A stretch of DNA of 64,000 nt from contig NZ_CP020105.1 in assembly GCF_002067135.1 (NCBI RefSeq), positions 3,286,001 through 3,350,000 of the forward strand, written 5' to 3'. Position numbers and translations under genes: made by a program. This document shows, piece by piece, positions 26,871-34,376 of the stretch. The DNA comes from Spirosoma rigui. Lineage in GTDB: Bacteria; Bacteroidota; Bacteroidia; Cytophagales; Spirosomataceae. Under the pieces are notes generated by a model. It ran no database searches and had not been told where the DNA came from. It was given only the letters and a program-made list of their open reading frames with translations. Each line of letters opens with the position of its first letter. Positions within the stretch are counted from its first letter, which is position 1.

Positions 26871-28757
26871 CTAGTTTCCTTCTTTCAGCATCTCCACCAC
26901 CATCGTCAGCTCGTTGACCGTTGCTTCGGGATTACCATTGTAGCCAATGGCTCGGTACCGAACGCGGCCTTTGCCGTCGATCACGACTTTAGTGGGGATA
27001 CCCTGTACTTTGTAAGCGTTAGCCATCCGCTGCTGCGCGTCGAGGGGAACCACGAAGGGGTACGTATTGCGGGCCATGAAGTTGTGAACCCGTTGTACAG
27101 GTCCGCCCTCCCGGGTGTTGACGAATAGAAATCGCACATTCGGGTCGTTCTGAAAACGGGTTTGTGCCTGCTGCATGGCAGGAAACGACGCAATGCAGGG
27201 GCCGCACCAGGTGGCCCAGAAGTCGACAACAACTACTTTACCTTTCAGGGCCGCCGAGGAAATGGTCCGTCCCTGCAAATCGACCATCGAGAAGGCCGGG
27301 GCGGGTTCGTTAATGAGAATTCCTTTCAGCTCTTCACGTTGTTCGGCCCGTAATTCGGCTTCCAGATTAGCCAGATATTCGGTGGCTTTCGCTTCGTTCT
27401 GGCCGGGTTGTTTAGCATACCAGTCGCGCAGGGCTGCTTTGAGCCGGGGCGTTGCCTTGCCTACTTCCACGGCGGCTTCGGCCATAGGTTGGGCTTCGGT
27501 GGCGTGGTTGGTGCGGAGGGCGCAGAGGTAATACCGTTCGTTGACGCGCGGGTCGCTGTTGTCCACATCGTCCGGGTTGATGAATGCCTGATAAGCGGTG
27601 TAGGCTTCGGCGTGTTTACCCTGCTGCTCCAGCGACCGAGCGAGGGTGTTCATCAGCAATCGCTCCCGGATCTGCTTTTCTTCGGCCCAGTTCCCCGTTA
27701 CGTTACCGGGCTTTGGCTGCGTTTTCAGCACCGCTATCGCTTTGTTCGCCAGTTTTTCGGCTTCGGGGAGAGACCGTTTCTCGTCAGCCAGCTGAAAAGC
27801 CATTGTATTCAGCATGAGTACATCGAGGTGCGCGGGCGGCTGCTGATCGACGAAGGTGATTAGACCGGCGATATCGTTGTTTTTAAAGTATCCGTCTGCC
27901 ATTGCTGTTGCCAGTAAGGGCAGGTGCGTTGAGGCAGGGAACTCCGTAACGAAAGCTTTATAGAGCGCTTTACGTTTGGTCCAGTCGGCCTGGTTCCGGA
28001 TGGCGGTCGCGCGGTCCTTCTGCACCAGCGATCCCGCCGGGTCCAGCGTCTTCATGCGTTCGCGCTGCACATTAGCCTTGGCAAAATCACCCATACTTTC
28101 ATACAGTTGAGCCGCTGCTGTCAACTCGGCGGCTGTCGGCGCCGGGCGCGATGCGAGGTACGATTCAATGGCTGTTTTGACTTTGGGTCCGTAGCCTGAT
28201 TTTTTCTGGCGAACCAGCGCGGCCAGGTGATCCGACCAGTAGACGGGTCGCAGATCCGGGTTGGCTTTCAACTCCTGTTCATATAACGAAACGACCTGAT
28301 TCGGGTCGGGGCGGCTGCCAACCTCGTAAAGGAAACCCGTACGGGTAAATACCGACGCCTGACCCGCTATGGCGTGGGGAACCAGTTTACCGGTTTCGTC
28401 GGTCACCGGGATGACATAAAGTTGACCTTTGTTCAGGTCGGTCCGGCGTGGCTGCTGGCTGTTCCGGAAGAGCATCATTACCCCGGCCAGGTCTTTCTTC
28501 GGAAGCTGAAGGGTGCCCACAAAATCGTTCCCCTGCCGAACCAGCGTAATGTTGGCCGGTCGGCTTTGCGGCATGACCGCCGGAGCACCATACCGAATGT
28601 ACCGCCCTTCAATCGTACTGTCTGTTGCCAGGGGTGTGTTTTTGGGCGTGTAGGTAAACGACACCGGCTGTCCAAGCTGGGGCTTCTCGGGGGCGTATCG
28701 AAACTGTGCCGAAACCGGAAGACTGAGCAAAAGCAGGGGATAAAACTTTATATTCAT
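26871..28757 (-). CDS. Exported TlpA-like thioredoxin with TPR-like helical region
   Basis: A 628-residue envelope protein. A signal peptide (MNIKFYPLLLLSLPVSAQ) is followed by a beta-rich domain to about residue 130, a long helical TPR-like region (about 150-470) and a C-terminal AhpC/TSA-thioredoxin domain with the redox motif WATWCGPCIASFPAM near residue 525 and the cis-proline segment VQGIPTKVVID. It resembles the large TlpA-family disulfide reductases common in Bacteroidota, thought to reduce or rearrange disulfides in the periplasm. The specific substrate is unknown. Confidence 0.88.
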   Translation of the reverse strand: MNIKFYPLLLLSLPVSAQFRYAPEKPQLGQPVSFTYTPKNTPLATDSTIEGRYIRYGAPAVMPQSRPANITLVRQGNDFVGTLQLPKKDLAGVMMLFRNSQQPRRTDLNKGQLYVIPVTDETGKLVPHAIAGQASVFTRTGFLYEVGSRPDPNQVVSLYEQELKANPDLRPVYWSDHLAALVRQKKSGYGPKVKTAIESYLASRPAPTAAELTAAAQLYESMGDFAKANVQRERMKTLDPAGSLVQKDRATAIRNQADWTKRKALYKAFVTEFPASTHLPLLATAMADGYFKNNDIAGLITFVDQQPPAHLDVLMLNTMAFQLADEKRSLPEAEKLANKAIAVLKTQPKPGNVTGNWAEEKQIRERLLMNTLARSLEQQGKHAEAYTAYQAFINPDDVDNSDPRVNERYYLCALRTNHATEAQPMAEAAVEVGKATPRLKAALRDWYAKQPGQNEAKATEYLANLEAELRAEQREELKGILINEPAPAFSMVDLQGRTISSAALKGKVVVVDFWATWCGPCIASFPAMQQAQTRFQNDPNVRFLFVNTREGGPVQRVHNFMARNTYPFVVPLDAQQRMANAYKVQGIPTKVVIDGKGRVRYRAIGYNGNPEATVNELTMVVEMLKEGN

Positions 28758-28812
28758 AACGCTACGCAGTAATTGACAAAGTAAATCGGTATCTGGCTGT
28801 GGGTACTAATTG

Positions 28813-28850
28813 GCGGCTATATCCCGGATGGCCATCCGCAATACAGCCGC
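28813..28850. terminator. Nested palindrome, likely symporter terminator
   Basis: A perfect 14-base palindrome (28825-28838) lies within an outer 6-bp stem (28813-28818 with 28845-28850). It is downstream of the symporter stop and about 60 bases before the thioredoxin gene promoter region; no T run follows, and an operator role is also possible. Confidence 0.4.
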
Positions 28851-28909
28851 TTAACAGGATAAATCCAGGGCAGGATAAACACCTGCGCCGACGTAGGGAC
28901 TAAAATGAG

Positions 28910-30373
28910 TTAAGCCGCGACCGGCTCCTGTTTCACAACGGGTTTCGATACCGCCCACAAACCCACGTAGGTAATGAGGCCGTTGAGTAGCAGCCGTTCG
29001 AACCCAAATTGGTAGCCGCCAAACCAGGTCGCCGAGTTTTCATTGACGATGTAGGTTAGAATGGGTGAAGCTACGCAGATAAACGGCACGGCACGATCCA
29101 TAACCGGGCGTTTGTTGAACATACCAAAGGCGTACAAACCCAGCAGCGGCCCGTAGGTATAGCCCGCAATGTCGAAAACGGCCGTGATCACCTCTTTGCT
29201 GTTGACCTGCCGGAAAACCAGAATAACTACGTAGAACAGCAGCGAAAAGCCAATGTGAACGATGTGCTTGATGCGGGACCGCTCGGCTTCGGGGCGGTTC
29301 TCGACGTTCATGAAATCGACGCAGAATGAGGTCGTCAGGGCCGTCAGGGCGGAATCGGCGCTGGCGTAGGTTGCCGCCGTGATGCCGAGCAGGAAGGTAA
29401 TGGCAACTACCAGACCCAGGTTGTTGAGGGCCAGCAACGGGTACAGGTCGTCGGTTCGTTCGGGGAGAGCGATGCCTTCGCGTTTGGCGAATACGTAGAG
29501 CAGGATACCGAGCGAGAGAAACAGGAAGTTAACGAAAACGAGCGTAGTCGTGAACCAGAACATATTCTTTTGGGCCTCGCCGATGTTCTTACAGGTCAGG
29601 TTTTTCTGCATCAGATCCTGATCGAGTCCTGTCATCACAATGGCAATGAAGATCCCGGAAATGAACTGTTTGTAAAAGTTCTTCGGGTCGTTTTTGTCCC
29701 AGAAGAAAATTTGCGAGTTCGGATCGTCGCGTACGGTTTGCACCAGCTGGCCGAAGGAGAGGCCGAGTTGCTGCGAAATCAGTACAATGGTCAGAACAAC
29801 GGCTGTAATCAGGAAAATGGTTTGGAGGGAATCGGTCAGGATAATGGTTTTAACGCCCCCCTTGAACGTATAAATCCAGATCAGGCCAATGGTGATCAGC
29901 ACCGACACTTCAAAAGGAATACCCAGCCCGTTAAAGAGAGCAATTTGCAGCACACCCGCAGCTACGTAGAGCCGGACGGCCGAGCCTACCGTGCGCGCGA
30001 GCAGGAAAAAGCCCGCTCCCGTTTTGTAAGACCAGAATCCGAAGCGGTTTTCGAGGTACCCGTAAATCGAGATCAGATTTAGCCGGTAATAGAGCGGCAT
30101 GAGCACGGTGCCGATGACGAGGTAGCCGATGATGTAGCCCAGAACGACCTGAAAGTAGGAAAAACCGATTTTACCCACCGCGCCGGGTACCGAAATAAAG
30201 GTAACGCCCGACAGCGACGTACCGATCATGCCGAAGGCTACCAGCCACCAGGGCGACTGCCGGTTGGCGGTGAAAAAGGTGGTTGTATCGGCCCCCCGGG
30301 CAGTGTAGAACGATACAGCGATCAGCATACCAAAATAGGCAACTAAAATGACTAGGGCAACGGTTGTGTTCAT
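28910..30373 (-). CDS. Sodium:solute symporter (SSS family)
   Basis: A 487-residue polytopic transporter with about 13 hydrophobic helices. The family signature region is visible (TSLSGVTFISVPGAVGKIGFS near residues 55-75, and the fifth-helix GIPFEVSVLITIGLIWIYTFKGGVKTIILTD), and acidic/aromatic residues fit the LeuT-like fold. It imports a sugar, amino acid or organic acid with sodium; substrate unknown. The ATG at 30373 starts the first helix; the frame is open to 30442 without hydrophobic character. It is divergent from clpS. Confidence 0.9.
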   Translation of the reverse strand: MNTTVALVILVAYFGMLIAVSFYTARGADTTTFFTANRQSPWWLVAFGMIGTSLSGVTFISVPGAVGKIGFSYFQVVLGYIIGYLVIGTVLMPLYYRLNLISIYGYLENRFGFWSYKTGAGFFLLARTVGSAVRLYVAAGVLQIALFNGLGIPFEVSVLITIGLIWIYTFKGGVKTIILTDSLQTIFLITAVVLTIVLISQQLGLSFGQLVQTVRDDPNSQIFFWDKNDPKNFYKQFISGIFIAIVMTGLDQDLMQKNLTCKNIGEAQKNMFWFTTTLVFVNFLFLSLGILLYVFAKREGIALPERTDDLYPLLALNNLGLVVAITFLLGITAATYASADSALTALTTSFCVDFMNVENRPEAERSRIKHIVHIGFSLLFYVVILVFRQVNSKEVITAVFDIAGYTYGPLLGLYAFGMFNKRPVMDRAVPFICVASPILTYIVNENSATWFGGYQFGFERLLLNGLITYVGLWAVSKPVVKQEPVAA

Positions 30374-30486
30374 AAGCGTATCCGAATGAAACAGAAGCTG
30401 ATAAGGCGATGGATGGTTGAGTGAAAAGCCCTGATCAGGCAACTTTTATGCGGAAAAAGAGGTTATTTGAAAGCGCGGCAACCGTT

Positions 30487-30516
30487 TTTGAAAACGGCCA
30501 TTTTGCCGTAAATTTG
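30487..30516 (+). promoter_or_regulatory. Bacteroidota-type promoter of clpS
   Basis: TTTG at 30487-30490, an 18-base spacer and TAAATTTG at 30509-30516 match the primary sigma consensus of the phylum (TTTG / TAnnTTTG). The predicted leader to the ATG at 30542 is about 20 bases. Confidence 0.65.
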
Positions 30517-30541
30517 CTAAGTAAACACGATTTTATCTTCC

Positions 30542-30835
30542 ATGCAACCTTTTAAAGAAACCGACTGGTCCGACCCTTCGGTTGACGTACTCGACGAAGT
30601 TGTAGACACGCATGTCCACACGCTCATGGTTTTCAACGATGAGGTAAACACGTTTGAGTTCGTCATCGAAACCCTCATCGACGTGTGCGAACATACCCCT
30701 GAGCAGGCCGAACAGTGTACGCTGTTGATTCACTATAAAGGAAAGTGCAGCGTCAAAAACGGATCGTGGGAGGAACTCGTACCGATGCGTAACGAAATCT
30801 GCCGCCGGGGTATATCGGCGGAGGTGATCAACTAA
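30542..30835 (+). CDS. clpS: ClpS-type N-end rule adaptor
   Basis: A 97-residue adaptor that delivers N-degron substrates to the ClpA/ClpC-ClpP protease. The family core is seen in order: LMVFNDEVNTFEFVIETLI (with the N-D-x-x-T-x-x-x-V-V substrate-pocket signature), HTPEQAEQCTLLIHYKGKCS and GSWEEL. The N-terminal extension of about 20 residues that contacts the protease is present. Its promoter is the clearest in this part of the window. A multi-step hairpin follows before recR. Confidence 0.87.
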   Translation: MQPFKETDWSDPSVDVLDEVVDTHVHTLMVFNDEVNTFEFVIETLIDVCEHTPEQAEQCTLLIHYKGKCSVKNGSWEELVPMRNEICRRGISAEVIN

Positions 30836-30845
30836 AGAGCGAAAA

Positions 30846-30894
30846 GCAGCTGCGTGAACGAATGACCGGACCGCTCCGGTCGCTGGTTCGCTGC
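30846..30894 (+). terminator. Interrupted hairpin after clpS
   Basis: Nested stems: 30865-30870 with 30875-30880, 30856-30859 with 30886-30889 and 30846-30850 with 30890-30894. Placement after the clpS stop suggests a terminator or transcript-end structure. Confidence 0.45.
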
Positions 30895-30940
30895 TTCACT
30901 ACGGCGGTGGATCACCCTTCACTCTTTAATCATCAACATT

Positions 30941-31552
30941 TTGGAGTACCCATCCAAACTTATAGAAGACGCTGTCAATGAGGTGTCCAAGCTGCCGGGT
31001 ATCGGAAAAAAAACCGCCCTGCGCCTGGTACTGCACCTGCTCAAACGGGACGAAGAACAAACCGAAACGCTGGCCCAGAGCCTGACCGCTATGCGGACAA
31101 AGGTTAAATACTGCCAGAAGTGCCATAACCTCTCGGACAACGACCTCTGTACCATCTGTGCCAGTAACAAACGCGATCAATCCCTGATCTGCGTCGTTGA
31201 AGATACGCGTGACGTGCTGGCCATTGAAAACACCGCTCAGTTTAAAGGGCTCTATCACGTTTTGGGCGGCATCATCTCGCCGGTAGAAGGCATCGGCCCG
31301 AGCGATCTACAGATCGACTCGCTCATTGACCGGCTGCGTGGCCCCGAGGGCGAACAGGTGCGGGAAATAATCCTGGCCATCAGCCCCACCATGGAGGGGG
31401 ATACCACGGCTTTTTACCTGCAGAAAAAGCTGCGGGCATTTAACCTGAAAATATCGACCATTGCGCGCGGGGTACCCATTGGGGGTGATCTCGAATATGC
31501 CGATGAAGTGACACTCGGGCGAAGTATTCTGAGTCGTATAGCGTACGACTAG
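30941..31552 (+). CDS. recR: Recombination protein RecR
   Basis: A 203-residue RecFOR component that helps load RecA at gapped DNA. The helix-hairpin-helix NEVSKLPGIGKKTALRLVL, the zinc finger CQKCHNLSDNDLCTIC and the Toprim motif LICVVEDTRDVLAIE are all present, with the C-terminal Walker-B-like and ring-interface segments (GVPIGGDLEYADEVTL). The start is a TTG: MEYPSKLIEDAVNEV is the family N-terminus and no ATG or GTG lies nearby in frame. Length is normal. Confidence 0.95.
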   Translation: MEYPSKLIEDAVNEVSKLPGIGKKTALRLVLHLLKRDEEQTETLAQSLTAMRTKVKYCQKCHNLSDNDLCTICASNKRDQSLICVVEDTRDVLAIENTAQFKGLYHVLGGIISPVEGIGPSDLQIDSLIDRLRGPEGEQVREIILAISPTMEGDTTAFYLQKKLRAFNLKISTIARGVPIGGDLEYADEVTLGRSILSRIAYD

Positions 31553-31591
31553 TACATATGTAGCTGGAAACAGCGAAAACTGTGTTTCTTT

Positions 31592-31643
31592 GCGTTTACT
31601 GAACATACCGCGCCCCTGCGGGTTGTCTCAGTAAACGCTTTTT
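31592..31643 (+). terminator. Intrinsic terminator of recR
   Basis: Outer 11-bp stem (31592-31602 with 31628-31638) encloses a second small GC-rich stem and is followed by TTTTT. It separates recR from the superoxide dismutase gene. Confidence 0.75.
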
Positions 31644-31665
31644 GTTTCCCAAAACCAACATTCGC

Positions 31666-32361
31666 ATGAATCGCTCCGAGTTTTTGAAACTGGCTTTCGG
31701 TGCTTCGGCCGGGCTTGTCGCCTTCCGTTCCTTTGGTTTTTCGCCGGCGCAGGCGGAAGGACCGTTCAAGCTGGCTCCCCTGCCTTACGATGCGGCTGCT
31801 CTTGAGCCACACATCGATAAAATGACGATGGAAATTCACCATGGTAAGCATCACAAAGCGTACGTCGACAACCTGAATAAAGCCGTTGCCGGTACGCCAA
31901 TGGCCCAGATGAGTATCGATGCGCTGGTAAAAAGTGTGAGCAGCAGTACGCCGGCGGCCGTACGCAACAACGCCGGTGGTCACTGGAACCACACGTTCTT
32001 CTGGAATATCATGGGTCCCAACGCCGGTGGTACGCCGAAAGGTGCGCTGGCCGATGCCATCAACAAAAAATTTGGTTCGTTCGATAACTTTAAAACCGAG
32101 TGGGGTAAGGCCGCTACGGCCCGCTTCGGTTCGGGCTGGGTATGGCTGATCAAGTCGGGCAACGACATCGAAATCACGTCGACACCCAATCAGGACAACC
32201 CGCTTATGGCCCTGGCCGAGAAAAAAGGGACGCCTATCATGGGCCTCGACGTATGGGAGCATGCCTATTACCTCAAATACCAGAACAAGCGTCCCGACTA
32301 CGTGGCTGCGGCCTGGAACGTGTTTGACTGGAACAAGATCGGAAAGAACTTCGCTGCCTAA
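31666..32361 (+). CDS. Exported Fe/Mn superoxide dismutase
   Basis: A 231-residue superoxide dismutase with an N-terminal export signal (MNRSEFLKLAFGASAGLVAF, ending at ...PAQA). Metal ligands are visible: His in MEIHHGKHHKAYV, His in GGHWNHTFFWN, and Asp/His in GLDVWEHAYYLKYQ. The mature domain matches the ordinary bacterial enzyme, which turns superoxide into peroxide and oxygen. The signal resembles a Tat signal with a single Arg, so export of a folded metalloenzyme is likely but unproved. Iron versus manganese cannot be settled. The ATG at 31666 is chosen because it begins the signal. Confidence 0.93.
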   Translation: MNRSEFLKLAFGASAGLVAFRSFGFSPAQAEGPFKLAPLPYDAAALEPHIDKMTMEIHHGKHHKAYVDNLNKAVAGTPMAQMSIDALVKSVSSSTPAAVRNNAGGHWNHTFFWNIMGPNAGGTPKGALADAINKKFGSFDNFKTEWGKAATARFGSGWVWLIKSGNDIEITSTPNQDNPLMALAEKKGTPIMGLDVWEHAYYLKYQNKRPDYVAAAWNVFDWNKIGKNFAA

Positions 32362-32377
32362 TTCGGTCGAACTATTG

Positions 32378-32427
32378 AAGCCTGGTGGGGTTTACCAATG
32401 CTGGTGAAGCCCACCAGGCTTTTTTTT
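32378..32427 (+). terminator. Intrinsic terminator of the superoxide dismutase gene
   Basis: A 12-bp stem (32378-32389 with 32410-32421) is followed by a run of T to 32427. A classic Rho-independent terminator 16 bases after the stop codon. Confidence 0.9.
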
Positions 32428-32446
32428 GTTTAATCAATCGTTACGT

Positions 32447-32704
32447 ATGAGAACGCCCCGCGAAAAAAAACTGATTACCAAATACTGGTGGTATGGCGGT
32501 ACCGGTGCTATGCTGCTTGGCAGTGGTCTGGCCGTTTTGCTGCACGGGTCCAAAATGAAAGAAGCGGATGAAAATCCGTGGTTCTGGGTAAGCACCGGCG
32601 GATTCTCGCTCATCATGTCGGGCCTGAGTTTTATCGGGGATGCTAACCGCTTCCGGACAATGGCTGACGTACTGCAGGAACTGGACAAGCGCGACCAGGG
32701 CTAG
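32447..32704 (+). CDS. Small two-helix membrane protein
   Basis: An 85-residue protein with a basic N-terminus (MRTPREKKLITKYWWYGG) and two hydrophobic helices (about 18-35 and 49-64), predicted to form an inner-membrane hairpin with both ends in the cytoplasm. No family recognised. The ATG at 32447 is chosen; a TTG seven codons upstream sits inside the terminator T run. It converges on the MoxR/Bat-type operon 13 bases away with no obvious hairpin between. Confidence 0.65.
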   Translation: MRTPREKKLITKYWWYGGTGAMLLGSGLAVLLHGSKMKEADENPWFWVSTGGFSLIMSGLSFIGDANRFRTMADVLQELDKRDQG

Positions 32705-32717
32705 CCACTAATCGCCA

Positions 32718-34376
32718 TCAACCCACTTTTGGTTCAACCCACAAAGCGGCCAGGCAAACGACCAGTACCGTTAGCCATACCCAGTTGGGTACCGGCTCCC
32801 GCTGGGCCGTTCCGGGGGATGCTAGCTGACCGGGTCGGCCTGTTGCCATCCCATAGGTCGAATGAGCCCGCATAATCTGGGCGATCACCTGCCGGTTGGC
32901 TAATGGGTGCTGTGGGCTGGCGGGTTCTACATACACCGCCAATGAGTCCTGAAGGATTTGCCAGCCGGTGTTCTGAGTCACCATCGTGCCCACGGACGAC
33001 TGCCGGTTTAGCGGTGAGGGGGCCAGACGAACGGTGTCGGTGCCGATCCGTAGCCGGGGCGCGGAGGCAGTCGGGTTGTTTACCCGAACAGTGGTTTGCA
33101 AACCGCTGTAAGCGGGTGCCTCGATCAAGACGTTGTTTCTGGCTGCCGGTCGCAGTTTGGCCAGGACCGCCTGCCAAATGCGGCTATAGGTTACGCTGTC
33201 GCCACTGAGGGCCAGTGGGAATGTCTCGTTGAGCAGGCTCACGCCTACGCGCCCGGCCGTTTGCTGAACACCAATGGGGTAGCCCGCCACAGAAAACTGA
33301 TTGGGAGCCGGACTAAACAGAAATGGGTGAGCTGTCAGGTTGCTGCCCGCCGGAACGCTCTCCTGGGTGCTGCTCCGCTTAATCTGCCAGCGCGTCTTTA
33401 ACGCCCGATTGATGACCGCTACGTCGGTCGTTGGCGTACCGAGGTTGATAAACAACACCGCTTTCCCGTCGGCTATAGCGGTACGGACGGTTGAACTGCC
33501 CGCATTGGCCGGGTCGGTAATGATGAGATCTGGCTTTTTTGACCCGCCCTTCGATGGCGTATTGATTCCGGTGCTGCTACGTACGTTTTTGGCTAAGGTA
33601 GTGGACAACTGTACCGAGTGGCCTTGCCTGCCTAACCAGTCGGCCAGGGTTTTGCTTTCAAAATCGGGATTATCGAGCAAGAACTGAACCCGGAGTGGGG
33701 TGGCAGGCCGGCCAAAAAAGCGTACCGTATCGAGTGCCTCCTTTCCCAGCATAACCTCTACCTGCGTTCGTCCCTGTCCGAAAGCGGGAAATTGCAGCGT
33801 GAAATCTTTTACACCGGGCGTCAGCATCACACTATCCAGAGTACGACTGCCGTACTGCAACCGGATCAGCTGCCTTTCGGTTAGTGCAATACGTCCCGTC
33901 ACCCGTTGCATCTCTCCCTGCTGTACGATCCCTTTCCAGCGTAACTCCTGCAACTGACCGGGGGGTGTGTACGGAACCCAGCGTACCACCGACCGGCTGA
34001 GCCTTGCCAGTGTTTCGGTTGAGAAATCCTGTCCCACAAGTGTAATGGAATCGAAGGCGGTCTTGAGTGAGCGGGCCGGCAGCCGTTCCTGGATGTGTAG
34101 ACTGTCCTGAACGCGACGGGCGTAGGCAACCGGTACTTCTTCTCCCACAAGCAACGCGTGCGTAGGCGGGCGGTCTGTTGTCCAGCTGACCTGCAGCAGG
34201 TAAGCTACGAGCACCAGCCATAGCAGGCCGTTCAGCGCCGTTCGGACCAGTTTGCGGCCGGTCGACAGCGTCTGATTGCGGGTTATGAACCAGACCTGAA
34301 CGGTCAGTAAGACGAGAAAGCCGAGCGCAATGCCCCAGGTGATCGGGTCAGTCCAGTTGGGGGATGTGTAGGTCAT
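32718..34376 (-). CDS. Membrane-anchored protein of a MoxR/Bat-type operon
   Basis: A 552-residue protein with two N-terminal helices (about 14-30 and 45-62), a large extracytoplasmic part and one C-terminal helix (NWVWLTVLVVCLAALWV). The middle contains a Rossmann-like segment (PDLIITDPANAG then GKAVLFINLG) that resembles glutamine-amidotransferase-like domains found in proteins of Bat/MoxR clusters; no catalytic Cys-His-Glu set is evident. It is the last gene of the operon and overlaps the preceding DUF4175-like gene by 4 bases. Its role is unknown, probably a component of an envelope complex assembled by the MoxR ATPase (inference). Confidence 0.7.
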   Translation of the reverse strand: MTYTSPNWTDPITWGIALGFLVLLTVQVWFITRNQTLSTGRKLVRTALNGLLWLVLVAYLLQVSWTTDRPPTHALLVGEEVPVAYARRVQDSLHIQERLPARSLKTAFDSITLVGQDFSTETLARLSRSVVRWVPYTPPGQLQELRWKGIVQQGEMQRVTGRIALTERQLIRLQYGSRTLDSVMLTPGVKDFTLQFPAFGQGRTQVEVMLGKEALDTVRFFGRPATPLRVQFLLDNPDFESKTLADWLGRQGHSVQLSTTLAKNVRSSTGINTPSKGGSKKPDLIITDPANAGSSTVRTAIADGKAVLFINLGTPTTDVAVINRALKTRWQIKRSSTQESVPAGSNLTAHPFLFSPAPNQFSVAGYPIGVQQTAGRVGVSLLNETFPLALSGDSVTYSRIWQAVLAKLRPAARNNVLIEAPAYSGLQTTVRVNNPTASAPRLRIGTDTVRLAPSPLNRQSSVGTMVTQNTGWQILQDSLAVYVEPASPQHPLANRQVIAQIMRAHSTYGMATGRPGQLASPGTAQREPVPNWVWLTVLVVCLAALWVEPKVG

